A stretch of 64,000 bases of DNA, taken from NCBI GenBank assembly GCA_963920765.1, contig OY987244.1:17526358-17590357 (forward strand), read 5' to 3'. The stretch is from Ulota crispa. Its lineage: Eukaryota; Streptophyta; Bryopsida; Orthotrichales; Orthotrichaceae. The translations under genes and the position numbers were made by a program. The notes beneath the pieces were generated by a model, which was not told where the DNA came from, searched no databases, and saw only the letters and a list, made by a program, of their open reading frames with translations. Shown one piece after another: positions 11,209-23,523 of this stretch (its first letter is position 1; every line of letters begins with the position of its first letter).

Positions 11209-11481
11209 ACGATGGTATGGAGTAGTAGTAAAAGAGCATCACTTCCGAACTGATTTGTTTGCACTTGTTCTCCAATCTGTTGCAGGATGCTCGAGTGTTG
11301 ATCCGTGGCTGCAACTGTCTCACATGCTGCACTTTTACTGTCGCATGTGGTTTCGTACATGGCACGACGGTACCTGCTCAAATCCCATCATGCTTCTCTA
11401 GATAAGTGCGCTTGTAGTATTAGAGTGAGTATGTGGAATCCAATTTTCTTGTTGATCTGTCTGTATCAGTGTTGTTTTTAA

Positions 11482-11793
11482 GGGGAAATTTCATGGATAC
11501 CCCTGAAGTTTGCAATATTTGCATAGATATACCTGCTTTTTCAGAAATTGCACAAATACCTTGGACGAAAATTCAGGGGTTTGTTTTGTTGTGCATGTCA
11601 CTTCCCTTCTTCCTCCTTTCTTTTTTGTTTCATTACATTCCCTTCTTCAACATTGGTCATGAAGGAAGTACAAGCGCAGCAAATAAATGCCCAAGAATTA
11701 TGGTCCAAGGGTATTTGTGTAATTTCTGAAAAAGCAGGGATATCTATGTAAATATTGCAAACTTTAGGGGTATCCACGAATTCTCCATTTCCC
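11482..11793. mobile_element. Hairpin miniature element, copy 2, upstream of the B3 gene
   Basis: Same family as 9613-9921: it starts GGGGAAATTTCATGGATACC and its right arm ends GGGGTATCCACGAATTCTCC...TTTCCC. The flanks are GTTTTTAAG on the left and TTTTTTAAG on the right, consistent with a decayed 9-bp duplication in an A/T run. It lies about 270 bp upstream of the B3 start codon, so it may be in the promoter or leader. Confidence 0.75.
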
Positions 11794-11827
11794 TTTTTTT
11801 TAAGGAATAGTAAGCATTTCGTTGTCC

Positions 11828-12010
11828 TCATTGGAGAATACTAGGAGGGAAGGTGCTGCCCTCGCCGTGATCTGTCGGAGCTGGCAAAATTTCGCCAAAC
11901 AAAAAAAAGGCACTGGTCTGCATAGCATTTTCTAGTAGAGTTGAGAGAACTGATGAGAAGTCTTGTATCTTTTGGTATTTCCGTCCTTCAATGATCTCAA
12001 GATTGTGCAC
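11828..12010 (-). pseudogene. Possible orphan exon or coding fragment, unknown
   Basis: A 60-codon minus-strand frame has protein-like composition (LLENAMQTSAFFLFGEILPAP). The LFGEIL stretch loosely recalls the PCI-family COP9 subunit 7 motif, but the match is short and not diagnostic. No flanking exons were found. It could be an upstream exon of the B3 gene, a decayed fragment or chance. Confidence 0.2.
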
Positions 12011-13182
12011 AGCAAGGACTTGATGTTTTTTTTCCGATTGTTAAGGTAACTCATTGAGAATATATGTGCATTCTGAACTGTTTAGACTCAAAAAATATAT
12101 TAGGTTACATATAGGATTTGTGTGCTGTAAATTTATTTTTTGCATTCAGTGTAGTCAATAGTGTGTATCATACGTAATGTTGGTTTTGAAATAGTATAGG
12201 CTTCAACTGTTGTTTTGCATCTTTGGCTCTTTATTATATTTATATATATATAGATATATATATATCCTTGTAACATAGCTTAAGCTATGTTTTAGATCAC
12301 ACTTCTGTCCAATGAACTATTTTCATGCATTTACATTAGAAAATAATTTTGCAACTAATTTGCATCTACTTGGATGATGCTAGATTTTTTTTTAAGTTAT
12401 TAGATTTTTAGAGGTATTCAATACTATGTGTGTTACAAAAATATTGATACAATAATGAGAGTTAGTTCCATTTCACACATATATATTATTGTTACAATAA
12501 AATAATATGCAAGAATTTTAGAAGGTAGTATTCAGTTCCATATGTGCTCACACATTACATTCCATTCTATTATTTTAATTTTCAAAAAGGAAAGTACGAT
12601 ACCACTATCTTTTGCACAACCATCCAATACCATCTTTTGCACAAGCATCCATGTATTTGTCAATAACTTTTTAAAAATGGAAGATTTTTCACTACAAGAT
12701 GATGTGGTTTGAGAAATATCAAAATGTTTTTTTCAAAGTTTATTGTAGTAAACACACATGTAGACATACAAATTTGTAAAGATAAATTTGAATCAACAAA
12801 AACAATATACCAACAATTGTGAGTAGATGTACATAAAACTATTCTCTAACAATTTCAAATCAAATCAAGCATTACAAAAATATTCCCAAAAAGAGATGTA
12901 CCGCACAATTGTTCCATTAGGTCCATATTTGTCATCATGTGATTTGGTTTCATCCTTGTTAAATGAATTGTCATCTTTATGCTTGTTGTATTTCAATTGA
13001 TAAATAATATACTCACACTTTCTACTAAATAAATATTTTATTCAATAAGAAATCAATTTTAAAACAAAAAATTTCTTACTTTTATAAAAATATAGATGCA
13101 CCACAAATTTCTATTTTTTTACAATAGTTGGTATAACAATGAGAATTACAAATATTTTCCTCAATTGCATTTTAAGGATCAT
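12011..13182. other. AT-rich intergenic DNA, no gene seen
   Basis: Contains a short TA-rich microsatellite near 12236-12266 and otherwise simple AT-rich sequence. No coding or RNA gene recognised. Confidence 0.5.
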
Positions 13183-13186
13183 TTAA

Positions 13187-13871
13187 CCCCTGAAGGACCA
13201 CTTGTCCCTACGGGGGACAAATGGGGTTTTGGGCATGTACTTATGGCAAAACTACTTTGTGTAATTTTTTGAAACTTTTAGAGAAGATGGGGAATTCAAA
13301 GATCTATATGGGCCTCTAATTTTTTCTTCATTCCAACATTTATTGAAGAAGTTAAAAATGAATTTATGAGAATTTTTGTTTGGTGGGCAGTCCAAAAAAT
13401 TTGTCAAAAGTTGCATTATTTTAAAATAAAAATTTGAGGTTAGTTCTTTAGACTTATGTATATGTGGGAAGCTTTGAGTCATTCAATTCTAATAGATGAG
13501 ATAAAAGTTATGAGAAATTTTAGTTTGCATATAGGCATAGTTTTGAGATTTTCCACACCTACCCGCAAACTAAAACTTCTCATAACTTTTATCTCATCAA
13601 TTAGAATTGAATGATTCAAAGCTCCCCATATATATGTAAGTCTAAAGAACTAACCTCAATTTTTTATTTTAAAATAATGCAATTTTTGACGAATTTTTTG
13701 GATTGCCCACCAAACAAAAAATCTCATAAATTCATTTTTAACTTCTTCAATAAATTTTGGAATGAAGAAAAAATTAGATGCCCACACAAAAAATTACACA
13801 AAGTAGTTTAGCTTTAAGTATATGCCCAAAATCCCATTTGTCCCCTGTAGGGACAAGTGGTCCTTTAGGAG
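13187..13871. mobile_element. TTAA-flanked foldback element D (685 bp, arms about 320 bp)
   Basis: TTAA at 13183-13186 precedes CCCCTGAAGGACCACTTGTC. The far end is GACAAGTGGTCCTTTAGGAG followed by TTAA at 13872-13875. The two arms are inverted copies along almost their whole length, for example ATTAGAATTGAATGATTCAA (right) against its complement (left), separated by a spacer of about 50 bp near 13530-13565. The 65-76 codon frames on the arms are the same sequence read twice, not genes. It could fold into a long hairpin RNA if transcribed. Confidence 0.85.
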
Positions 13872-13875
13872 TTAA

Positions 13876-14985
13876 TATGTAATACTAGATTATAATTAGA
13901 CATTAACATATATCAAGTACAAGTTTGATAAATTTCATTTTACACTAATTACAATACAACACTTATGTATTGAAGCGTGTGTAATGAATAATAAGTTACT
14001 TAGAGCTGGCTAAAAATTAGTATTTTTATAAGTATTCTAAATCACAAATGACACAGGCGTGCTTTCAATTCTTTTATTTTCACTTAATATTCTATTTATA
14101 AAAAAAAACACTTTTCTGCAACAACTACCTATAATCAACTCCACCTTCTATCTCTAATTTTGCACTTTGAGTGATCATGCTCATTTTTTAAAATTGAAAC
14201 TACAACAACCACACATTGCAAATAATATTGTCATTGCATTTTACTAGGACAATGAAAAATTTAACTTTTAAATACATGTTTAAATTTAATAGCGCAATTT
14301 GTGAATTATTTTCAAAATGATTAAATTTTGTTGTAGATATTCATCATTTTTGTCCATTTGTTCTTGAATCTTTTACATACACCTTTGTCAAATGCACATG
14401 ATTTTATGCTCTAAAATTCATACAATTGTATTGATTTGAGTGACATCTACATTACTTGCAAATGCATTCTTTCCTATAAAAATCAAGTGCATTAATAAAA
14501 AAACAATTTCAAAAATTTACAAGATTTTTTCTAAAAGCATCTATAACCTTAAGTATTGCAAGTCTAAGTTTAGTCTTAAGAACAGATTTAAGGAATCCTA
14601 TAGTGGAGATTTTTTTTTTGAAAAGAGTTGGATTGGTTGTAATTAAATGTCTATGATAAAAATAAAAATAAAATGAGCAATGAAGATTTAGAATTTGTAA
14701 AACAAAATAAATTACAAATCATTACAGCTAGGAATTGACAATTCTATATAAACATTTATTGACCTATTCAATTGCACTTTACTTTTTTATTCCAACAAAG
14801 CGTTTATAAGCTTTTATAGTTTAGCAATTTATTAATCAATATGACAATGAATGATAAGTCCATTGTCAATAGTTTTATTATTTTGACATGTTAAAAACTA
14901 TAGTTTAGATCTCATTCATCAAGGCTTCTTAGCTAAATTATTAATAGTAGTCTAATACCACTTTAAATAATGCCCATCAATGAAA
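13876..14985. other. AT-rich intergenic DNA, no gene seen
   Basis: No coding frame or repeat boundary recognised. Confidence 0.5.
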
Positions 14986-15232
14986 TTATCCCCTAAAGGA
15001 CCAAGGTTGTTTTTTTGTCAAAAAACTACTCAAATTGCCAATTCTATTGCGTTTATCCAAGAAAACAAATAATTTATATTTTAAAATCTAACTAGAAGGC
15101 TTTGTACTTTACATGTGTGAGAAGTAATTTTTTTTAACACTGCTTTTACCATTTTTGCTGACTTGAGCAACCATTTGAAAAAAATTACTCTACAAACATT
15201 GAATTTAAAAAAAAAAATTGTGTTAAAGAATT

Positions 15233-15332
15233 CACTACAAGAAAATGGGCTTTTTATGACTATGTGTTATGATTGTTGTGAGTCATTCATAATTCTAAAT
15301 GATTGTCATAAAATGCCAATTTTCTTATAGTG
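15233..15332. mobile_element. Mini CACTA-ended element (100 bp)
   Basis: Starts CACTACAAGAAAATGGGC and ends GCCAATTTTCTTATAGTG, a decayed inverted repeat. CACTACAAGAAAA is the terminal sequence known for plant CACTA (En/Spm) elements. It is non-coding. Confidence 0.7.
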
Positions 15333-16029
15333 ATCAAATTGAAAGTGTAAGAAAAATATTTCCAAAAACAATAACTTAACTTTCATTCTTTGAAAAATTA
15401 TTACGTAGCAATAGGACTAAGATTGAAGAAAAAACTAAATTGTCAATAGCGCAAAGATGGAATTGAAATACAACAATATTGCTAGAGTCGTTGTTCTAGC
15501 ATACAAACTTGACCTTATCAAACTGTTTATTTTGAAAAATTGTAAAAATTGCATTAAAAAATGGATCCTAAAGGTTGTTTTTTCAAGAGGATGCTTAGAT
15601 TGCCTAAAAAGCAAGATTGTTCATAACTTTCACATCACTAATCCAAATTGAATGAATAAAAGCTCTATGTGTAGAAAAAAATACGATCTATGAGGAAAGA
15701 ATCTCAAAAAACATGTTTTTGAGCTTATGTAGATTTTATTTTTTGCCCAATGAGGTGAAAATTATGTCTAAGATGACATAGTTTTTGCTTTCAAGGACCA
15801 ATCAAAATAAAAAGCTGATTCCCATAAGACTAGTAAAACTTTCTACCTTAAACCTTATATTCATTAAGTTGAGAGATTCTAAACCTCTCAAAATAACCAT
15901 ATTAAATCATGACAAAGCTCAAGAAAAAGCACCAATTTTCATTAAAATGAGAGAATGATTTTGACTATTTAGCTCAAATCAAGCTGAATTGACCTAAAAC
16001 CTTTTAGTTTTAAGTTGAATCGACCTTAA

Positions 16030-16677
16030 CCCTAGACCGCCCACAAATGTTCTCCAGTATCTCAGAATGTGCTTTTGGATGAACAAAATGGCAACATTTT
16101 GATAAGTTACATCATTTTTTTATAAATTTTAACCATACAAATTCAAACTAGATATGTTAGAGATCACATAGGAAAAGAAAACACAATAACATCACTTATG
16201 GATTGAAAAATTATAACATTTGATGACAAGGGTGTTAAATCTGTGAAAGTGATTTGAAGTCTTTCAATCCTCTTTTCACATCTCAAATTTAAAATTGGGA
16301 ATGTCAAAAAAAATATGAGTACATAAAATACAACATGTGTAATCCTAATCAATTTATAGCTTCTCAAAATCTACTCTACAACTTTCATAATTAAATTTCT
16401 AATGTACTTGTTTCTCCAAGTCCTAGTGTACTTGAGGCTCATTTCCAAGAGCTCTCAAAACTAGAAAGTGAAGATTTGCAATGGACACCCTTGCAAAAAA
16501 TCTTGAATAGATAAATCATAGTCATTCATTTTCAAAATCAGATTTTTGATACTAAAACAAGACTTGAATAAGAATAATTTAAGAAAATAACCACCTAAAT
16601 TAATCTTCAATAAAAGTCAAAAAATTTCAAATTAAAATGCACAGCAGCCACATTTTGTCCCCTTGGGCGGTCTAGGA
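16030..16677. mobile_element. TTAA-flanked element F (648 bp), nested in element E
   Basis: TTAA (16026-16029) precedes CCCTAGACCGCCCACAAATG. The far end, GGGCGGTCTAGGA, is followed by TTAA (16678-16681). The inverted end CCTAGACCGCCCA is matched for 13 bases. Its internal sequence differs from elements A-E, so it is a separate subfamily with the same terminal geometry. No coding frame. Confidence 0.75.
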
Positions 16678-16926
16678 TTAAGCCATTTAATTCTAGGTTG
16701 TATTTCCTTTAAATTTCAATCAAATTTGCTCTCAAATTCATAGGAACCCCTAAAAAAAATGAAAAGGAGATACTAGGATCTCTCATTTCACTAGAAAACT
16801 CTCATTTTAATGAATATAGGGTTCTAATGATAAAGTTTCAAAAAGTTTCATAAAAAATTGAGGTTGTAGGAACTTGCCCAAAATCCATTTTGTTCCTCAA
16901 GGAGATAATGGTCCTTGAGGGGTTAA

Positions 16927-18600
16927 GCTACTTGATCATGTAATTTTTATAGTTCAAATCATTATCTTTACTTGAATTCAAACTTTTTGCTCATAACTTA
17001 TAGACTAATTTCTTTTCAAATTATAAAATTAATCACATTTTCACAGATGCATTTTTTGGTTGTAATTTTTTTTGAAAGACACTTATTACAAATTGCAATT
17101 GAAATAAAACAATTGTTTAAAAATCAAATTTGCAATGCCATTGGAGTGAACAATTAATTAAAAATTTTGAATTTGCAATGTATATATTTTAAAATTGCAT
17201 GTACACAAAGAGATTTAGAAATGCATGGTTCCTGACATTTGAAAATGACAATTGTTGAATTAGATATATTTGCTAAAAAAGTAAATACTAGAAAAACATT
17301 AAATTGCTAAGTTTTTGCAATATACAAACAAATATATTTATGGTCTTAATGTTTATACTAATTTGAAAAATGTTGTTTGACATTGTAATGTCAAATTGTC
17401 AGTAACAAATGTTTCTTTTGTTCATGAGGTCATTTTTTTTAAAACTACCTTTATTTCTACTAAAGATTTTAAAGAAAATTGCTCTTTAAAATTAGTGAAT
17501 AATCAAAACCAAAATACTGCAAAATTTGTTAATAATAATTAGCTAAACCTGAATAATGAATCAAATTTTATACATAGCCTCCAAAAATCTAATAACTTTA
17601 GTACAATAATTTTGCAATTTCACAATTGATTAATGCTTTACATGATTTTGTTGTTTAGATTTTATGCTATCTGCCAAAAAACTTATAATTATGCAATCAA
17701 AAAATCTTAATTAAAGAAGGTCAAACACTTCGTAGCTTTGTGTTTCAAGAATTTATAGTTCTTTGTTTAGTTCAATGCTAGAAAATTGGCAATATTGACA
17801 TTTTTACTAATTCCACAACTCAAACACCAATACTAGCAAATTTAACAAATCAAAGATCCATATGTAATTTGTTGCAATTAGAAAACTTCAGCTAGACATA
17901 AAATTGTAGAGTGTTTATTTTGTACAAGGTTGATTAAAACAAAAGCATATGTTTAGTAAGTGAATATTGAGGGAGAGTTTGCCTGATGCACATGGTTTGT
18001 AAAATGAAATGGAAGAAAATTTAGGAATTTTTTATTTTTATTAATTAAAATCTAGCTCTAATATTAATGTAACTTTAGCTTTTGAAGTTAAAAATGAAAA
18101 GTATTAGTGTGTTCATTGCAACTTAAAGCAAGAAAAAATTGTGAAAATTTATATTAGGTATGATACACAAGTATAGTTATCATGTTTGGAGTATGTGATA
18201 TAAGTGATCAAAGTCATTTTTAAATATACACATATTGTAGTTTGATTATATTAAAAAAATTATCGCATGTTTATCCGTTGGATTAAAAAATAACAAACAA
18301 TCACTTTATCCTAATATCGGTTTTCATTTAATTCACATGGATGCAAAAAATATATAACACAAACGTGCAGATATCATTTTAATTTGAATAATAAACAAAA
18401 ACAAACTATAAATTAGAAAAGATGCAAATTAATTTTTTTTGCTCCATAGTTTAAAATAAAATAAAATAAGAATGCATTTCATTTTGATAATCAATTTTGG
18501 AGAAATGTAGAGATGGACACCTTCAATTACATCAAATTTAAAATGGTGGAATTAACTTAGATATGGAAAGATGTGAATTTATAAGTCTATTTGACAAACT
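16927..18600. other. AT-rich intergenic DNA, no gene seen
   Basis: No recognisable coding sequence. Sequence immediately left of the copia primer-binding site (below 18622) could be decayed gag, but I cannot read it as protein. Confidence 0.4.
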
Positions 18601-18621
18601 AAATAAGCAAGAACAGACCTT

Positions 18622-19312
18622 GCTTTGATACCATGTTGTGTGTAGAATGCACTACAACATGAAATATAAAAAGTAAGACATATTAAAATGATAATAATCA
18701 TTTACAAGTAAAAAGCTTTCTTATGAAGGATAGAGATACCATTTGATATAGCAAAACAATGTGACTCTACACAATGTAACTATTGAATCTAAGGTAACTG
18801 ATTAACTAACACGCACCCTTTAGTTACATAGCTAAAACAATGAAATTGCCAACTTGAGTTGTAATATAAAAATTCTAAGAACATGTTTAGCTTTGTAAAC
18901 GCCCCCTCCTTTGAGTGCTGAGTGAAGCTTTTGAGGAAGAAGTAATATTTGATTAGTTGCATCTTTGCGTCAAATAAAAAGAAGCGGCAGCAGCAAGGCC
19001 TTGAATGCATGCTTGATGCTTAATTTTGGGAAGAGAATTTGTTAAGGTGTCAACCTACATGGTGGAGGTGGAGGTATGTTCAAGTTTGAGAATCTTGGCT
19101 TGGACTTACTCAGGAAGGAAATAGAATTGCAGGTCAATATGTTTAAATCAATCACGGAACTTTAGATTCTCACTTAAGGTAATATAGGACAGGTTGTCAC
19201 AAAAAATTGTGCCTCACAAAATGAGAGAGTAACCAAGTTCTTGTAGAAAAGTTTGAAGCCATAGAAGTTCTTTTGTAGCAATAGCTACGGCAATATATTT
19301 TGCTTCCATTGA
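18622..19312 (-). pseudogene. Ty1/copia remnant: RNase H, LTR, primer-binding site
   Basis: On the minus strand, 19312 to about 19000 reads as a copia RNase H with stops: SMEAKYIAVAIATKELLWL, then FCDN, TLSEN, KHIDLQFYFLPE and VDTLTNSLP. These match the EAEY/DN/KHIDI/ADxxTKxLP landmarks of the family. At least three in-frame stops interrupt it. It is followed by a purine-rich AAAGGGTGCG, a probable LTR of 178 bp from TGTTAG (18811) to ACAACA (18634), and then TGGTATCAAAGC (18633-18622). That last sequence resembles the initiator-Met tRNA primer site of copia elements. RNase H before an LTR and then a primer site implies two elements joined through a shared LTR. Confidence 0.75.
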
Positions 19313-22140
19313 CTTTGAAAAAACTAATCAAATAAAAAATGTTATAATAAAAAGAATTAAATATAAAGGTCTAAGTTAATATTATTTGTAGTCCTTTAAA
19401 CAATTTCTAAAACAATGAAATAGAAAGCATCGTCAAATTGATTGCATACATGAATAAAATATCTACCATACTAATGTTTAATTGACAAAGCATTATTGGA
19501 AAGAATACAAAAATTTGAATATGATAAAAACCAAAATAAAAAAAACATAAAATAGTAGTTGAAAAATAATTGGATTAAAAATTAGTTTTTTTGTGATAGA
19601 ACTCAAGATAGTTGAATGCATTTAAAAGTGAACATGGTTGATTGGACTATGGAGGTTAATTTAACACTATTCATTATAAAGTTTGGATGAGTGAGTGCAA
19701 AGTCCTAGATAAATCCAAAAGACTAGATTAAAAAATGGACCATGAGTCACAAAAACAAGTTTGCATCATTGTTTAAAAAGGAAATTTGAATTCAAAGTTG
19801 GATTACATAGAAAACATGAACAATCATGTGATTACATTAATTAACTAAAAATTAGAAAAGTGATGAATTTTTTTAGTCAAGTCAATCGGACTCAGATGGA
19901 GGCAGTTTTGATGTAGAAGTATAGACAAAGATACATCGTTGAAAAAATAAGTAACTATGAGATTTCTTTTGTAGAATTGATCACCGTTAGGACAAATCTA
20001 TACTTCCAAGTAAAATTAATTATAAATTTTTTTCTATTTTTTATTTTTAGATAAAATATTAATGGCCATTGTAGATTTTGCTAATGCGTAAGTGTAATCA
20101 TTACAATAAAAGAAACATATAGCAAATGTTGAATGGTACTAAAGACAAAAAAAAATAAAAGAAAGAGGACAAGACTATTGAAAGACTTGCTTTGGATGGG
20201 TGTTAACTCTCAATACCTTTGTCATTTATTTATAACGTAGATTTGAATTTCATAATTGAAAAAAAATAATTTAAATGTACCTAGTCTATTGAACTTGGTA
20301 ATATGGAAATTTTGTTTGATTGACCTACCCAAATGAGAGAGATTAAAAAACAAGAGTATTCATGTCTAATTGACTTGGGAATAAATGTCAACTTCTAAAT
20401 TTTTTAATCTCTAGTTCCTAACATTACCAAGATACTGCCCTTCTAGGTGACCTTAATTGTAAAACAATAAAAAAATTAAACCTTACACAAAAGAACCTCC
20501 ACTTAGATTTTTTTTGGGTTAATTACTAAAGAAATTTTGTACAAATTACAAAAAATAAAACAAATAGTTGAAGCACAATAATAATTAGTCCTTAATACAT
20601 TTTTTGAAACCATGAATTCATAATGTTTGCTTAAAGTGTCATTTTTTAATTTTGCAAACAATTATGAATGCGTCCAATCAAAACAAACTATAACAAACAT
20701 TCTCTTTGCTTAAAGTATTCCTATTTTAATTTACTCAAAATAAGTTAGTAACTTAATTAAATTCACATTTAGCAAACTTGTTGTTTAAAACATAATACAA
20801 TTGCACAAACAATTTTTTTGAAAACATTGCTTATATCTTTTATCTCAAAATTACGGAACTTCAAAATCTAATTCTTTATGCATTCAACTCATAAGGTTGT
20901 ACTAATCATTGGTATTTAAATGTATACTTCTCAACAATGTAGATTCAATCACACAATCATTATACAACCTCAAGCTAATAACAAAAAACTGAACAACCCA
21001 ATCTTTGAATACATTTGCAATTTATTCAAATACGTACCTAATTACTAAAATTCTTCATACTATATAGTTTTTTCATCTTTGATGAATTTTTTGCATCCAA
21101 TCATAATTAGCCTTATGCCACAAGTAATTTCCACTACTGCAACTTTAATATTTTTTTAAACACATATAAAAAATGCTTTAGATGCATACAACACACATAT
21201 TGTTTCAAAATTCACAGAAAGTATTCTATTAATTTAATCCATGACAAGATATTCTCAACCATAATTGATAATAATTTCTTCTTCAAGAAATTGGACACAA
21301 ATATTGCTTCATCACTAGAATGTATACTTCATTCTATAAAAACATTAGCTTAAGACTTTATTGTACAAGCATAACAATTAAGTATTACAACAACATAGCT
21401 AAAATTAAAAATTAAACTCAAAGTCCATCATTAGCTACTGCTTTAATCCCTAAAAGCCCAAGCCCACTTTTTCTAAAAAAGCACTAAAAATTGCCTTTTT
21501 TTAAGTCATGAAATTGCAAACTACAATTTTTTTTGTTGATTTCACAAATCCAAGCATAGAAGTTTGCATTAGACACATGCAAGAAGCTATAGTAAAATTT
21601 CCATGAAGTTTCAATGTATACATGAGAGATATGAGCATTTGAAGTTAGTACAAATAGTTTTTATGATTTATACCCCAAATTTTGGGCCCCTTTGATTGCA
21701 TATTGTGAACAATTTTTGTACTATGGATGCAAGAGAGATTTGTCCAACATGCTCTATTTCATGTTAGGCATGTTTCCACAAGCTTTCACGACCAATAAAG
21801 ACTTGAATAGACCATGTAGAGCTTCCAAAAACATTGCACCAAGATTCTTAAATGGGTCACATTTTCTGTGTTCAGAAATTGTACTTGTGCATGTACAGTT
21901 TTAGGAACTTAAGAGAGTGACACAAGCCACTGTTAAGTGTGCATATATCTATATTAATAAAAGAATAGCGTTTAGTCAGTTAGGGCCTATCATATAATAG
22001 TGTTCAATCAGTTAGGGTCAGGCATAAGTTAGGTTTGAGCATGACTAGGATCAAAAAAGTATAAATGGATAATGTAAAATCACCAATGACTCTCTTTTAT
22101 ATGCTTCACTAGACATGAACAACAAGTCACTAGCAGTTAC
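19313..22140. other. AT-rich intergenic DNA, no gene seen
   Basis: No coding frame above 70 codons with protein-like content. The rest of the copia polyprotein could not be recognised upstream of the RNase H fragment. Confidence 0.5.
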
Positions 22141-22149
22141 ATCACAACT

Positions 22150-22335
22150 TTCTCTCAGCCAAAAGAGGGCACGAGGATAAAGGGGCACTAGAATAAGGGG
22201 GCACAAGGATAAGGGGGCACGGGGATAAGGGGACACGAGGATAAATGGGCACAAGGATAAGGGGGCACGAGGATAGAGGGCACAACAATATGGGGGCACA
22301 AGGATCAAGGAGCACAGGGATAGGGGGTGGGGGGC
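22150..22335 (+). repeat. G-rich minisatellite, period about 18-19 bp
   Basis: About ten variants of GGGGGCACRAGGATAAG follow one another. The plus strand carries many GGGG/GGGGG runs, so it could form G-quadruplexes. The 117-codon minus-strand frame across it is repeat-derived and not a gene. Confidence 0.9.
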
Positions 22336-22774
22336 ATAAACCCGTTGGTACAACAAGCAGTATACTAGCTGGTCATAATTGTGTTTAGATTTGTCTTTCA
22401 GCAAAATATAGATACATGTCTTACTAAAAGAAATAAAAATTTGTTTTCAATCATAATTTGAGTATTAGAATATGGAATAGATGCTTGCATGCTTTAAGAG
22501 CCTTATTGGAGCATTCTTGCCTTTGCAATGGTCAGTGGTTTTTGGACTCATGTACTCCATTTACAAGTTGCCTTTGCATCATGAATGCCACCACCTATGA
22601 TCAAGAATAACAAACTATGCACCTTTTGCTTTGATAAATTGTAGTTAATTCATCCTAACTCAAAAAATTTCAAATTAAATGGCCTCAAAATTGTCTCTTC
22701 TTTGGCTTTTTACCAAAAATATTTCTATTTTACCAAGCTGCCCTAAGTATTCCACAGAAGCGCACTTTCCCTTA

Positions 22775-23520
22775 GGGCAGGTGTCCATGGGGGGTTGTAG
22801 GGATCTAGCCTAGACGTCCAACCTTCAATTATGCAAAAGTCAAATTACATCCTTGGAGGGTCTAGACTCAAAGTCAAAGATTGCTTTCTAAACTCAACGA
22901 ATTGTGAAGGTTTCCATTTTTTTCTTTGTTCTGCCAATGGTCACCTTGGATGGACCTCCGGTTCCGATCACCCATGGAAATTGGCCCTTAGATGGTCCAT
23001 TCACAGGCCTCCTACCTTAGAGCCAGTTTCCACATTGGAAATAGGAGCTAGATCGTCCGTCCAGGTCAACTATGGGTAGAGGAATGAAAAAATTCCAAAA
23101 TCTCCACAATACTTAAAGTAACAACATCCATAACCATCACCTCTAAAATCTTGGAAAATTTGTGGAAGTGAATAGATGTAATTACAAGGATGTACAATAT
23201 GTGAACATGAATCTTTAGTGTTGGTATTAGGTGCAATTGCAATTGGCTTCTTAAAAATTTCACAACTTATCCTCACAATATCCAAATAATACATTCAAAA
23301 GTGCAAACTTATCATTTTTCTCTTGCTAATAGGATCTTATAATTTGTCAGATGTTTATTAATAATCATCATGTTCAAAACCCTTAATTTGACGGTTATAG
23401 GTGCTAGTACCTTACATTTTAGAAAGTCCACTTCAGTCAAGCATCTAGGCCCTCCAGGTACGTGGTCAACTTTTGCAGGAGTCGGAGGCTGGAGGTCTAG
23501 GCCCCAATGGAAACATGCCC
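22775..23520. mobile_element. Tourist-like MITE T3 (746 bp), first of a chain
   Basis: The left end GGGCAGGTGTCCATGGGGGG follows TTA (22772-22774). The right end CCCCAATGGAAACATGCCC precedes TTA (23521-23523). The ends are inverted repeats over about 20 bp with a few mismatches. A TTA duplication with G-rich ends is typical of PIF/Harbinger (Tourist) MITEs. Further internal CCC-TTA-G joints (near 22988) suggest still older nested ends. Confidence 0.65.
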
Positions 23521-23523
23521 TTA

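Larger units (their letters stand above)
14990..16922. mobile_element. TTAA-type element E (about 1.9 kb), carrying nested elements
   Basis: The left end is CCCCTAAAGGACCAAGG after TTAT (14986-14989, one base off TTAA). The right end is ATGGTCCTTGAGGGG before TTAA (16923-16926). The inside-right sequence TGCCCAAAATCC matches the same position in element D, so D and E are related. The interior holds a CACTA-ended mini-element (15233-15332) and element F (16030-16677). No intact transposase frame is visible, and the longest frames are under 70 codons. The pairing of these ends over 1.9 kb is less certain than for the shorter elements. Confidence 0.5.

Noticed and set aside
13252..13811. Two similar 66-76 residue proteins on opposite strands
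   Set aside because: They are the same arm sequence of foldback element D read twice; AT-rich and without protein features.
22051..22404. 117-codon minus-strand frame rich in Leu/Pro/Ser
   Set aside because: It reads through the G-rich minisatellite with the repeat period.
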